Source: Allomuricauda sp. F6463D (GTDB lineage: Bacteria; Bacteroidota; Bacteroidia; Flavobacteriales; Flavobacteriaceae). Taken from it: a stretch of DNA of 64,000 nucleotides. The stretch lies in contig NZ_JALKAN010000002.1 in assembly GCF_023015965.1 (NCBI RefSeq), forward strand, positions 434,001 to 498,000, read 5' to 3'. Each line of letters begins with the position of its first letter. The stretch's first letter is position 1. The position numbers and the translations under genes are program-made. Under the pieces are notes generated by a model. It had not been told where the DNA came from, did not search any database, and saw only the letters and a program-made list of their open reading frames with translations. Positions 43,567 through 52,701 of this stretch are shown here, piece after piece.

Positions 43567-44511
43567 TTAATGTTCTTCCAGTACAATGTAAACGGGAAAA
43601 TGGTCACTATAACCTCCCAAATAGTTCTTGCCCCCAAATGTCCTAAATGGATTTCCTTTGTATTTACCCTTCCATTCTTTTAAAAACTTAGGTGCAAATA
43701 TTTGAGCCTTTACAAAGCTATGGGTTTTAGATTCAAAATTTAAAAAACTATGTGATAACAATATTTGGTCAAAAAGACTCCATTTACCTTTATAATTGGC
43801 GCTCCCGGATTTTGGGGACAATAATTTCTTCATTGGGTTGATAAAGTTTCCGGTTTGCATAAGGGTTTGAATGCTCTGGGAATTTGGGTCATCATTGAAA
43901 TCTCCCATAATGATGATATTTGGAAAATCTCCTTCTATTGTTTCAATCTTTTTAATAATCGTCTCGGCGGCCTTGATTCTTTTGTAATCGGTTTTTTCAG
44001 GACCTACTCTGCGGGAAGGCCAGTGGTTCACAAAAACATGGATTTCTTCCTGATGGAGATTTCCTCGAACGTAAAGAATATCACGGGTGTAATCCCTATC
44101 GCCATTTGTATTTTGTACAATTAGTGGAATTGTCTCAGCTTCCAACACCTCGAAATGGTTTTTATCAAACACCAGTGCCGTATCAATACCTCGTTCATCA
44201 GGGGAATCAAAATGGATCACGTCATAGTCAATGTCCTTGAATTTTTTGGATTGCAACAAGGTTTGGACTACCCCTTTGTTCTCCACTTCGGCCATCCCTA
44301 TCAAGATAGGAGGTATGTCACTATCTTCCAACCCAATTGTTGAGATTGCCTTTGCTATCTTTTTTACCTTTCTACCAAATTTATAATCATCCCAATTTCG
44401 AAAACCCTTCGGAGTGAAATCATCATCCAATAAATAAGGGTCATCCTTGGTGTCGAAAAAATTTTCGAGGTTATAAAATGCTATGGTGTACCTGTTCTCT
44501 TGTTTCCGCAA
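43567..44511 (-). CDS. Endonuclease/exonuclease/phosphatase-family protein
   Basis: This 314-residue protein has the EEP fold: IAFYNLENFFDTKDDP (metal-binding Asn/Glu), PPILIGMAEVEN, VNHWPSRRVG, IIIMGDFNDDPNSQS, and the C-terminal YSDHFPVYIVLE. Members are Mg-dependent phosphodiesterases or nucleases. No signal peptide. The start at 44511 is TTG (LRKQENRYTIAFYN); the stop of the M14 gene 15 bases upstream is in the same frame, so no upstream start exists. The neighbouring secreted protease suggests nothing specific about its substrate. Confidence 0.85.
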   Translation of the reverse strand: MRKQENRYTIAFYNLENFFDTKDDPYLLDDDFTPKGFRNWDDYKFGRKVKKIAKAISTIGLEDSDIPPILIGMAEVENKGVVQTLLQSKKFKDIDYDVIHFDSPDERGIDTALVFDKNHFEVLEAETIPLIVQNTNGDRDYTRDILYVRGNLHQEEIHVFVNHWPSRRVGPEKTDYKRIKAAETIIKKIETIEGDFPNIIIMGDFNDDPNSQSIQTLMQTGNFINPMKKLLSPKSGSANYKGKWSLFDQILLSHSFLNFESKTHSFVKAQIFAPKFLKEWKGKYKGNPFRTFGGKNYLGGYSDHFPVYIVLEEH

Positions 44512-44526
44512 GCTTATAAGTTTAAT

Positions 44527-47268
44527 TTAATCCTGACTATTTGATTTTTCTTCGATAGGTTCAGGGATCATAGATTGCCAATCTTTTGAAACTTCACGTT
44601 CGGCTTTGGGCAAATCCTTGGCATATAACAATGCATTAAACAACGTTCTGTAGGTTCCCATGGGCTGTCCTCGCCATTGGGGCTGATACCCGAAGAGCAA
44701 CACATGGCCCTTGCCGTGCTCAACATCCAAAGCCACGGCCTTTCCATTCATATATTCTTCTCCTACCAAGAATCCTGACATCAATGGAGAACCCTTTTTC
44801 TGATATTTGGCCAATATCTCTCCTTCAAAACCGTCAAGAACCTCAAAAACCGGACTATTATAAACAAAAACGTTTGCCTTGTCCTGCATTCCTGCCATAA
44901 CTGGGTGATTTGGATTGGTTTCCACCTGCATAATGGAACCTCCAGTAAAGAATTTGGCCCTATTCACCTTGTCCACAACATTTTTTACGGGAAGATGCAA
45001 AGCATTGATGGCAAAATTGGAACTTTGGTTCAATGTGATCAATGTTCCGCCTTGTTCTACAAAAGTGTTTAGGTTTTTTATGCCCAGCTCACCCAAACCT
45101 CCCGCATATTGCGGTGGGGCGGACCCAGCTTGCAATCCATTTTCAATGGTTCCATTTCTTTCAGAAGCCATTACAATCACATCAAAACGGTCTATTAAAT
45201 TATTGGACATAAAATCTGAGTTTCTCACGGAGGTATAGGGCAAACCAAAATTATCCAATAACCAACGGGTCCAACCCATATCCATACTAGCTGTCCAAGG
45301 TCGGTATACCGCTATTCTTGATTTTACAGTGGCATCACCACTGCCCGAACCCAATCTCGCATTAATGGCATATTCCCTCACCCATTGGTTGATTCTGGAG
45401 CGACTGGCTCCCCTAACACCATAGTTGCGCGTATCCACATCGAAACTGATAGATAAACCATCTTCCATGGCCTCGCCCAAAACACGGAAAATATTGTTTT
45501 CCATTGGATCTAACCACAAAGTGGTCCCACTTCCTCGAAGCGTTCCGGGCAATGGTTTAATACCCGCAGCAACTTCATCAGTATCAAACCCGACACCTGG
45601 TGCAAAGTCTGATTTAACCAAGTCTGTTTCTTCATCATCCGTAGTTTCCAATGGAGTACCTTCCACAGGTTTCAATGCTTCCTTAAATGCATCCGTCAAA
45701 GGAACGGTTCCAGTCACCACATCAACCTCCATTTGAAAAGGAAGGGTCCATCCGGCCGCGTCATACGGTTGTTCTAACGGACCATCGGGAGAATCACGTA
45801 AATCCGGATATACTTGCACATCCAAAACCTGACGTACCATTTCCGCGAATTCTTGATTCATGGGAATTACCCAAGTTCCTTTAGGGTAGGTAACGCCAGA
45901 ATACTCCATTGGTTGATCTAACTGCGAAATTTTAACTCCATTGAATGCCAAACGTTTCAACAATTCCACGGGACGGGAAGGATCTCGCTGTTTTTGTGGT
46001 ATGATATAGGCATAGGGAGGTTCATTTTTATATTTTTCGATGGTCGTAACCGCAGCCTGATACTTATTAAAAAGTAAGGTTTCCTTGTATTTAGAAGCAT
46101 AGTCCAATACAGCAATGGAGGCTGTTTGCATATATTGCATGGCATCGCTCATGCGCCACCAACCGCCCTTCCATGGACTATTGTACAACGATTCTACTCT
46201 TAGGTCCTTTCTGTTTTCGGGAAAATCCTGAATCGTATAAAAGTATGGGGTGGCATATCGGTACAATGCGGTTTCCGTCCAGAAAGATGGTATGTTTTGC
46301 ATAACAGGCATATAATCTATGTACCCCGGATACCAGGCATCAAAACCTTTGCCCATGTGTACCGCTCCCGGCAACCCTTCGGTTTCCAATTCTTGGGCCA
46401 TGGCCATCCCGATCATGTTTACTTCTCTTGCTACAATAGGCGGTGTTTGGGGCGCGATCGGTTCTGCAAACGGGGGAAGCCAAATTCGGGTAGGAAATGG
46501 CGATGATTGATGATGCACATGGATTATATTGGGCTCCCATTCCCTCCATGTTCTGCCCACAACACGAGATTCCAACATATTGAGCATATAAGCATCCCTA
46601 TTGTTATCGTGTCCCACATATTTTTGATAGAGCCAAGGTGTTCTTGCCGTTTCATAAGGTGTTCCCACGTTAGACATGTACCAATTGGCGATAATATCCT
46701 GGCCATCCGGGTTTAATGATGGCCACAAAACCAATATTACATCATCTAAAATGGGTTTGAATTTTTTAGTATCTGCCTCACTAACAATTTGGTGTGCCAA
46801 TGTAATAATATGTTGCGCACCTGCAACTTCCGAAGCATGCAATCCACCACTGATATCTACAATAGCCTTGCCTTCTTCTGCAAGCTTTAGCGCTTCTTCC
46901 TTTGATAGATCCTCGGGGTGCGCCAATTTTTGGGAAATAGCCTTGTAATGATCGATTTTGGCCAAGTTTTCTTTTGAAGAAATCAAGACATAATGCCAAG
47001 TACGCCCTTCGGAGGTTTTTCCGGTTTCCCGTATTTCCACCAATTCACTTGTGGCCGCGAGTTTTTGAAAGTATGCAATAGATTGTTCGTAAGTAGCCAA
47101 ATGAAAATCCGATCCCACTTTGAATCCAATTTCATCATCAGGATTTGGAATGGTCGAACTTTGAGCATTGCTACCCAATGGAAGCAAAATTAAAAGCAAT
47201 AAAAAACTAGTGAAAAGCTGTAAAAAACGATTGTGTTTTGGGTTGAAGGACGATTGAATGCTAAACAT
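44527..47268 (-). CDS. Secreted M14-family metallocarboxypeptidase
   Basis: This 913-residue protein has a signal peptide (hydrophobic segment ~20-34, ending GSNAQ) and an M14 domain. Zn ligands His144 and Glu147 are in GGLHASEVAGAQH (HxxE); the third His is in IIHVHHQSSPF, and the catalytic Glu is probably in SFWTETALYRYAT. The C-terminal ~300 residues carry a glutamine-amidotransferase-like fold (VIVMASERNG, GTLITLNQSSNFAINAL, LLFGYQPQWRGQPMGTYR). This M14 plus GATase-like layout is frequent in marine Bacteroidetes and acts on peptides outside the cell. It lies upstream of the EEP gene with 15 bases between them. ATG at 47268. Confidence 0.88.
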   Translation of the reverse strand: MFSIQSSFNPKHNRFLQLFTSFLLLLILLPLGSNAQSSTIPNPDDEIGFKVGSDFHLATYEQSIAYFQKLAATSELVEIRETGKTSEGRTWHYVLISSKENLAKIDHYKAISQKLAHPEDLSKEEALKLAEEGKAIVDISGGLHASEVAGAQHIITLAHQIVSEADTKKFKPILDDVILVLWPSLNPDGQDIIANWYMSNVGTPYETARTPWLYQKYVGHDNNRDAYMLNMLESRVVGRTWREWEPNIIHVHHQSSPFPTRIWLPPFAEPIAPQTPPIVAREVNMIGMAMAQELETEGLPGAVHMGKGFDAWYPGYIDYMPVMQNIPSFWTETALYRYATPYFYTIQDFPENRKDLRVESLYNSPWKGGWWRMSDAMQYMQTASIAVLDYASKYKETLLFNKYQAAVTTIEKYKNEPPYAYIIPQKQRDPSRPVELLKRLAFNGVKISQLDQPMEYSGVTYPKGTWVIPMNQEFAEMVRQVLDVQVYPDLRDSPDGPLEQPYDAAGWTLPFQMEVDVVTGTVPLTDAFKEALKPVEGTPLETTDDEETDLVKSDFAPGVGFDTDEVAAGIKPLPGTLRGSGTTLWLDPMENNIFRVLGEAMEDGLSISFDVDTRNYGVRGASRSRINQWVREYAINARLGSGSGDATVKSRIAVYRPWTASMDMGWTRWLLDNFGLPYTSVRNSDFMSNNLIDRFDVIVMASERNGTIENGLQAGSAPPQYAGGLGELGIKNLNTFVEQGGTLITLNQSSNFAINALHLPVKNVVDKVNRAKFFTGGSIMQVETNPNHPVMAGMQDKANVFVYNSPVFEVLDGFEGEILAKYQKKGSPLMSGFLVGEEYMNGKAVALDVEHGKGHVLLFGYQPQWRGQPMGTYRTLFNALLYAKDLPKAEREVSKDWQSMIPEPIEEKSNSQD

Positions 47269-47390
47269 TGTACTGAGTTAGGATGGTTTAGGGCTTCAAG
47301 ATAGGGAACAATCCAATTAAATAATAGGTTTTTCCCCTGTTCATCTGCCCTTAAAAGGTATAAAGAACATATTAGCTTCCAAACATTGTG

Positions 47391-47398
47391 TAGATTTG
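47391..47398 (+). promoter_or_regulatory. Candidate -7 element for hflX
   Basis: TAGATTTG matches TAnnTTTG, 17 bases before the ATG at 47416. No -33 TTG at the expected distance. Confidence 0.4.
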
Positions 47399-47415
47399 TA
47401 TTCTAAACCCATTTA

Positions 47416-48627
47416 ATGCTAGAAAAAAAGTCAATCGAATATGAAAAGGCCGTTCTCATAGGTGTTATGAACCAATACCAGAATGAGGACAAGGTAAAGG
47501 AGTACTTGGATGAACTTGAATTTTTGACCTATACTGCAGGAGGCGAGGTTGAAAAGAGATTTGTGCAACGGATTGATGTGCCCAATCCCAAAACATATAT
47601 CGGGAGTGGGAAAATGGAAGAGGTGCGTCAATTTGTAAAAGAAAACGAAATTGGCTCTGTAATTTTTGATGATGAACTATCTCCTGCACAACAAAATAAT
47701 ATTGAAAAATTACTGCGCTGCAAAGTTCTGGACAGGACCAGCTTGATTTTGGACATTTTTGCCCAAAGAGCAAAAACAAGTTACGCGAGAACGCAAGTAG
47801 AGTTAGCGCAGTACGAATATTTATTGCCACGTTTAACCGGTCTTTGGACCCACTTGGAACGCCAGCGTGGTGGTATTGGTATGCGAGGACCCGGTGAAAC
47901 CGAAATTGAAACGGATAGACGTATTGTTCGTGACCGAATAGCACTTCTCAAAAAGAAACTTGCCAAAATAGACCGCCAAATGGAAACACAACGGGGCAAT
48001 CGTGGTTCCTTGGTCAGGGTTGCGCTTGTGGGATACACCAATGTTGGTAAATCCACCTTGATGAACGTGATAAGCAAAAGTGATGTGTTTGCAGAAAACA
48101 AACTTTTTGCCACGTTGGACACCACTGTTAGAAAAGTGGTTTTAGGAAACCTTCCCTTTTTGCTGAGCGATACCGTTGGATTTATAAGAAAACTGCCCAC
48201 CCAACTCGTGGAAAGTTTCAAAAGTACCTTGGACGAGGTCCGAGAAGCAGATTTATTACTGCACGTTGTAGATATTTCGCATCCTAATTTTGAGGAGCAT
48301 ATTGATTCGGTAAACAAAATTTTGGACGAAATAGACAGTTCGGACAAGCCCAGCATCATGGTTTTTAATAAAATAGACCAGTATACCCCTGAAACTATTG
48401 ATGAAGACGATTTAGTGACCGAACGCACCACCGCACATTTTACGTTGGATGAATGGAAAAAAACATATTTCAATAAACTTGGGGACAAGGCATTGTTTAT
48501 TTCCGCGCTAAACAAGGAAAATATTGACGAATTTAGAAAGCGTGTTTACGATGCTGTCCGCGATATCCATGTAACCCGATTTCCCTACAATAACTTTTTG
48601 TACCCAGAACATTTGGACGAGTATTAA
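47416..48627 (+). CDS. hflX: Ribosome-associated GTPase HflX
   Basis: This 403-residue GTPase binds ribosomes and splits stalled 70S particles under stress. The N-terminal HflX domain includes GSGKMEEVRQFVKE and LIFDDELSPAQQNNIEK-like IFDDELSPAQQ, RTSLILDIFAQRAKT, and the linker QRGGIGMRGPGETEIETDRR. The G domain has G1 GYTNVGKST, G2 FATLDTT, G3 DTVGFI, and G4 NKID. All guanine-nucleotide motifs are intact. ATG start. It is a single-gene unit; an inverted repeat ~220 bases downstream can terminate it. Confidence 0.96.
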   Translation: MLEKKSIEYEKAVLIGVMNQYQNEDKVKEYLDELEFLTYTAGGEVEKRFVQRIDVPNPKTYIGSGKMEEVRQFVKENEIGSVIFDDELSPAQQNNIEKLLRCKVLDRTSLILDIFAQRAKTSYARTQVELAQYEYLLPRLTGLWTHLERQRGGIGMRGPGETEIETDRRIVRDRIALLKKKLAKIDRQMETQRGNRGSLVRVALVGYTNVGKSTLMNVISKSDVFAENKLFATLDTTVRKVVLGNLPFLLSDTVGFIRKLPTQLVESFKSTLDEVREADLLLHVVDISHPNFEEHIDSVNKILDEIDSSDKPSIMVFNKIDQYTPETIDEDDLVTERTTAHFTLDEWKKTYFNKLGDKALFISALNKENIDEFRKRVYDAVRDIHVTRFPYNNFLYPEHLDEY

Positions 48628-48842
48628 TCCTATGAAGGTTTAATAGCTAACTTCTTCGGTGAACTGCAAAGCACAAATCGATTCACAACAATTTTTTGGG
48701 CATTCACAACAAAAATTTAGAAGCTGACAACCATCGGCATACTTTCACATTGTTTTTAAGTCATTTAGTGTCACAAGCAGATCTTATGGATCTTAACCTA
48801 CTTAGACCATGGTCTTAAAAACACAAAAACATTTTTCACCCC

Positions 48843-48876
48843 ACAAAAAAAGCCCTCTTGATCGAGGGCTTTTTTA
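48843..48876. terminator. Bidirectional intrinsic terminator
   Basis: AAAAAAGCCCTC-ttgatc-GAGGGCTTTTTT forms a strong hairpin with an A-run on the left and a T-run on the right. It lies between hflX (plus strand) and the DUF3078 gene (minus strand) and can serve both. Confidence 0.9.
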
Positions 48877-48893
48877 GTTGCACTTTGCTATTA

Positions 48894-49826
48894 TTAAAAC
48901 TTATAACTAAGTCCTAGAGTCCAATAGGTTTGTAGTTCGTTGTCAATACTGTCAAATGTAGTACCGGGGTCGGGAGTTGGAGCATTGTTCACAAGGTAGT
49001 TCAAAGTCTCTTGTTTGTTGTTTCTCAATCCAAAATCGAACCCAACACCAATCATTTTCCATAACGTATAGCTAAAGGAATTTGTCCAGGTCCAGTTGCT
49101 CAAATCACTGCTTTTATAACTTTGGAACAGTGACAGGTTACTCTTAAAACTAACAGCACCAATTTGTTTGGTATAGTCTGCTACGATTTTTGCACCCAAG
49201 GACGATTCAAAAATTGTATCCTCACTGCTGAACACAAAATTGTAGTTGAGTGGATGCATTACAACAACCAAATCTGGGATTGGGGTCCATGTAGCACCAA
49301 TACCAAAATCCAGATAACCAGGATCGTTAAAGTTGCTCAATATTGTTGTTCGATATTCCGCCAAAGCAGAAATGGCAAATTTTTCGCTCAGTTTTCTACC
49401 GTACAATGATGAGATATTGAACACATCAGTAGCTTGACGAAAACTATCATCATCTGTGGGGTCGTCTTTATCATCAAATTTTACCCAAGACAAGTTGAGA
49501 TTGGCGGCATTTCTCCAAAAGAACTTTTCCTCTTGAAGGTTCGCAAAAGCGTTCACTGTAAACCCAATATTTCCTGTTGAGTTGTTGGGAATACCTTGTG
49601 CAAACCAGTTATTGAATTCGGAAATACTACCCCCAATAGTTCCGAACGCTCCGACTTTCCAGCCTGGAAGGGCATCCAATTGTGATTGTAGAGCATTCAC
49701 ACGAGCTTGAATAGCTGCAATAGAATCCTTTTTAGGGGCCATCTGAGCTTTGAGTTCTTCCTCGGTCTGAGCTTGCGCGGAGACTGTAAAAAGCAATCCC
49801 ACGGCAACATAAAGCAATTTTTTCAT
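48894..49826 (-). CDS. DUF3078 outer-membrane protein
   Basis: This 310-residue protein has a signal peptide ending TVSAQAQ near residue 20, a short coiled-coil-like helix (KDSIAAIQARVNALQSQLDAL), and then a DUF3078 beta-barrel: WKVGAFGTIGGSISEFNNWFAQGI, LNLSWVKFDD, alternating strands, and the C-terminal YWTLGLSYKF with terminal Phe typical of outer-membrane barrels. Function is unknown; the family is restricted to Bacteroidetes. It is monocistronic, with a -7-like element upstream and the shared terminator downstream, although it is co-directional with the SUF operon 200 bases upstream. Confidence 0.85.
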   Translation of the reverse strand: MKKLLYVAVGLLFTVSAQAQTEEELKAQMAPKKDSIAAIQARVNALQSQLDALPGWKVGAFGTIGGSISEFNNWFAQGIPNNSTGNIGFTVNAFANLQEEKFFWRNAANLNLSWVKFDDKDDPTDDDSFRQATDVFNISSLYGRKLSEKFAISALAEYRTTILSNFNDPGYLDFGIGATWTPIPDLVVVMHPLNYNFVFSSEDTIFESSLGAKIVADYTKQIGAVSFKSNLSLFQSYKSSDLSNWTWTNSFSYTLWKMIGVGFDFGLRNNKQETLNYLVNNAPTPDPGTTFDSIDNELQTYWTLGLSYKF

Positions 49827-49852
49827 AGTATGGAGTTTTTTATTTAGAACCG

Positions 49853-49860
49853 CAAAAATA
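49853..49860 (-). promoter_or_regulatory. Candidate -7 element for the DUF3078 gene
   Basis: Minus-strand TATTTTTG matches TAnnTTTG, 27 bases upstream of the ATG at 49826. No -33 TTG is seen at the expected spacing. Confidence 0.4.
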
Positions 49861-50045
49861 AGAAAAGTGATACCCTTTTCCTCACTATTTTTTACTGGTC
49901 GTTTTTTATAACCTTACGGTCATTTAAATATGGTATACGGTGCTTTAATCTAAAGATATCCTACGCTATATTTAACAGTATCTCATCTTCACTTAGACTC
50001 TACTCAAATTGGCGTACTAAATGGTAGACATTAGAGAAATAAAAA

Positions 50046-50552
50046 TTATTGTTTCTTCTTAAACAATGGTACCGAAGAACAGGCCTCACCATACATCACA
50101 CTTTTGGCGACCTCTTGAATTTTAGAAACGGCGCCAATGTAAGCGTTTTCGGGAACGGGCTTATTGGAACATCCTTTTATGATTACGGGTTTATCCGTAA
50201 ACTCAGTTACATCCAATTGTTCCAAAATAGTTTGGTAAAGTGCAGTTTCAAGATTTTCCAACGAACCGACCACTACTTTTTTTGCGTAGGGCTGTAGTTT
50301 GGAAGCTATCAACATAAACGCCCATCCCGGCACTATGGCTTCAGAAGAACATTGTAACGCTACGTAAGCACCTTGGTAAGCAGTCCAATCGTATTCTTCC
50401 AAATGTGCACGGAACTCTTTTTCACGCAAAATAAAGCCTTCGTACAACCAATCTTTAATATCCAACACCACACGTTCCCCTTTGGGATAATAATCCTCCA
50501 GGTTGAATGTAATCAACTTGCTTTGGGCTACTCTATTTACTATTTCGCTCAT
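50046..50552 (-). CDS. DUF2480 protein at the end of the SUF operon
   Basis: This 168-residue cytosolic protein begins EIVNRVAQSKLITFNLEDYYP, the N-terminal signature of DUF2480, a family found in Bacteroidetes and usually next to suf genes. Residues ~60-110 include VALQCSSEAIVPGWAFMLIASKL and a C-terminal Cys pair (KGCSNKPVP and GEACSSVPLF). No catalytic motif can be assigned. It is the last gene of the SUF operon, 65 bases after the SufT-like gene, and the gap holds short AGATTTGAGTATT repeats. A role in Fe-S assembly is suggested by conserved context only. Confidence 0.82.
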   Translation of the reverse strand: MSEIVNRVAQSKLITFNLEDYYPKGERVVLDIKDWLYEGFILREKEFRAHLEEYDWTAYQGAYVALQCSSEAIVPGWAFMLIASKLQPYAKKVVVGSLENLETALYQTILEQLDVTEFTDKPVIIKGCSNKPVPENAYIGAVSKIQEVAKSVMYGEACSSVPLFKKKQ

Positions 50553-50553
50553 T

Positions 50554-50588
50554 AGATTTGAGTATTAAGATTTGAGTATTGAGATTTT
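50554..50588. repeat. Short tandem repeat, 14-base unit
   Basis: About two and a half copies of AGATTTGAGTATT(A/G) occupy 50554-50588 in the gap between the DUF2480 and SufT-like genes. No function seen. Confidence 0.55.
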
Positions 50589-50617
50589 TAAGTTCTCATT
50601 ACTAAACTCTAACATCT

Positions 50618-50947
50618 TTATAGAAGTCCTAACTCCAATTTCGCTTCTTCGCTCATCAGTTCTTGGGTCCAAGGAGGATCAAAAGTGATTTCCACTTCTA
50701 CGTCCTTCAGTACATCTATGGATTTTACCTTTTCTTCTACCTCAACAGGTAAAGTTTCAGCAACGGGGCAATTCGGCGATGTAAGTGTCATCAGGATCTT
50801 CACTTCATATTCCTCATTGACAAATACGTCGTAAATCAATCCCAGTTCGTAAATATCCACAGGGATTTCCGGATCATAAATCGTTTTGAGAACTTTTACG
50901 ATTTTTTCGCCCAGTTCTTGTGTATCTATGGTGGTTTCTTCGCTCAT
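50618..50947 (-). CDS. SufT-like DUF59/MIP18-family Fe-S assembly protein
   Basis: This 109-residue protein is of the DUF59 (MIP18/PaaD-like) family that helps mature Fe-S proteins. Landmarks are VLKTIYDPEIPVDIYELGLIYDV, ILMTLTSPNCPVAE with conserved Cys near 70, and EITFDPPWTQELMSEEAKLELG at the end. SufT genes accompany suf operons in many bacteria and support maturation under high Fe-S demand. It starts 7 bases after the SufE gene. The usual annotation in Flavobacteriia is SUF system Fe-S assembly protein. Confidence 0.9.
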   Translation of the reverse strand: MSEETTIDTQELGEKIVKVLKTIYDPEIPVDIYELGLIYDVFVNEEYEVKILMTLTSPNCPVAETLPVEVEEKVKSIDVLKDVEVEITFDPPWTQELMSEEAKLELGLL

Positions 50948-50954
50948 CTTAATC

Positions 50955-51377
50955 TTATTTTAACTGTGTTTGATAGGCAACGGCGTACAATTTTAGTTGC
51001 TTGATCATGCTTACCAATCCATTGGCCCTTGTTGGCGACAAATGTTCCTTGAGACCGATTTCATCGATAAATTGGGTGTCGGCATCTATAATGTCCTGTG
51101 GCCTTTGGTTACTGAATGCCCTGATCAATATAGCAATAATGCCCTTAGTGATAATGGCATCACTATCGGCAGTAAAAACCAATTTGTCTGCATCCAGTTC
51201 GGCATGTACCCATACCTTACTTTGGCAACCTTTAATCAGGTTATCATCTGTTTTGTACTGTTCGGCTATCAACGGAAGGGATTTTCCGAGTTCAATCATA
51301 TATTCATACCGTTGCATCCAGTCGTCGAACATGGAAAACTCGTCTATTATCTCTTCCTGTATTTCTTTTATGGTCAT
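50955..51377 (-). CDS. sufE: Sulfur acceptor SufE
   Basis: From the ATG at 51377 this 140-residue protein accepts the persulfide sulfur from SufS. Active Cys51 is in LIKGCQSKVWV, the same position as in E. coli SufE, which supports the chosen start; the frame extends 15 codons further to 51422 without conserved sequence. The helical N-terminus has EIIDEFSMFDDWMQRYEYMIELGK, typical of the family. It is 72 bases after sufS and 7 bases before the SufT-like gene. Confidence 0.93.
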   Translation of the reverse strand: MTIKEIQEEIIDEFSMFDDWMQRYEYMIELGKSLPLIAEQYKTDDNLIKGCQSKVWVHAELDADKLVFTADSDAIITKGIIAILIRAFSNQRPQDIIDADTQFIDEIGLKEHLSPTRANGLVSMIKQLKLYAVAYQTQLK

Positions 51378-51449
51378 GCTGTGGTTTTGTTCAAAAGTAC
51401 AATTCGGCAAGTTGCAATTCAAGTCTTTAAGATAAAGATAACTGTTGGA

Positions 51450-52676
51450 CTACAGCAACATGTTTTTGGCCCGATTTACGCCTTCAACCAATTTGTCTAC
51501 TTCTTCCATAGTATTGTAAAAACTAAAACTGGCCCTTACCGTTCCCGGTATCTTGTAAAAATCCATGATAGGTTGTGCACAATGATGCCCCGTGCGGACG
51601 GCGATGCCCAATTTATCCACAATAGTGCCAATATCGTACGGGTGAATCCCATCAATATTGAAGGATATCACCGAAGTTTTGTTCGCTGCAGTTCCATAGA
51701 TTTTTAAACCCTCAATGGTAAGCAATTGTTCGGTAGCATATTGCACCAATTCATCTTCATATTGGGCAATGACTTCAAAACCGATACTGTTCATGTAATC
51801 CAAAGCTGCACCAAAGGCTATTCCTCCACAAATGTTTGGGGTTCCTGCCTCAAATTTGTGGGGCAAACCGGCATAGGTAGTTTTTTCAAACGTAACCTCT
51901 GCGATCATTTCGCCACCACCTTGGTATGGTGGTAATTTTTTGAGCCACTCCTCTTTGCCGTACAAGATTCCAACTCCTGTGGGTCCGCACATTTTATGGG
52001 CAGAAACGGTATAAAAATCGACATCGAGTGCCTGTAGATCGGTTTTTATATGGGCAGCTGCCTGTGCTCCATCAACCAGAACTGCCGCTCCCACTGTATG
52101 GGCTGCATCAACAATTTCTTTTACTGGGTTGATGGTTCCCAACGCATTGGAAACATGGTTAAAGAATACCAACTTGGTCTTTTCGGACAACAATTTGTGG
52201 TATTCTTCCATTATCAACTCCCCTTCCAGGTTCATTGGAATCACCTTAAGAACTGCTCCTGTCCGTTCACAAAGCATTTGCCAAGGCACAATATTTGAAT
52301 GATGTTCCATGGCAGATACCAAAATCTCATCATTCTTTTTTAAGAACGAGCTAAATCCGTTCGCCACCAAATTGATGCTATCTGTAGTTCCAGAGGTCAT
52401 GATCACCTCATGGGAATGGGCAATATTAAAATGTTTCTGGATTTTTTGCCTTGCTGCTTCGTAGGCATCGGTGGCTTCTTGTGACAAGGTATGTACGCCA
52501 CGATGGATGTTGGCATTATAGCGGTGGTAATAATCAACAATGGCATCAATTACCTGCTGTGGTGTCTGGGAGGTAGCAGCATTGTCCAAATACACGAGAG
52601 GCTTCCCGTTCACCTCTCTTTGGAGGATTGGAAAGTCTTTTCTAATGGCCTGTATGTCCAACGTAGTCTCTATCAT
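51450..52676 (-). CDS. sufS: Cysteine desulfurase SufS
   Basis: This 408-residue PLP enzyme removes sulfur from L-cysteine and forms a persulfide on Cys366 (RTGHHCAQP), which passes it to SufE. The PLP lysine is Lys228 in TVSAHKMCGPTGVG, and YLDNAATSQTP and SAMEHHSNIVPWQ are class-V aminotransferase landmarks of group II (SufS) enzymes. Cytosolic. It follows sufD by 25 bases. Confidence 0.96.
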   Translation of the reverse strand: MIETTLDIQAIRKDFPILQREVNGKPLVYLDNAATSQTPQQVIDAIVDYYHRYNANIHRGVHTLSQEATDAYEAARQKIQKHFNIAHSHEVIMTSGTTDSINLVANGFSSFLKKNDEILVSAMEHHSNIVPWQMLCERTGAVLKVIPMNLEGELIMEEYHKLLSEKTKLVFFNHVSNALGTINPVKEIVDAAHTVGAAVLVDGAQAAAHIKTDLQALDVDFYTVSAHKMCGPTGVGILYGKEEWLKKLPPYQGGGEMIAEVTFEKTTYAGLPHKFEAGTPNICGGIAFGAALDYMNSIGFEVIAQYEDELVQYATEQLLTIEGLKIYGTAANKTSVISFNIDGIHPYDIGTIVDKLGIAVRTGHHCAQPIMDFYKIPGTVRASFSFYNTMEEVDKLVEGVNRAKNMLL

Positions 52677-52701
52677 TCAAATACTGCTATGAAATACTAT
52701 A

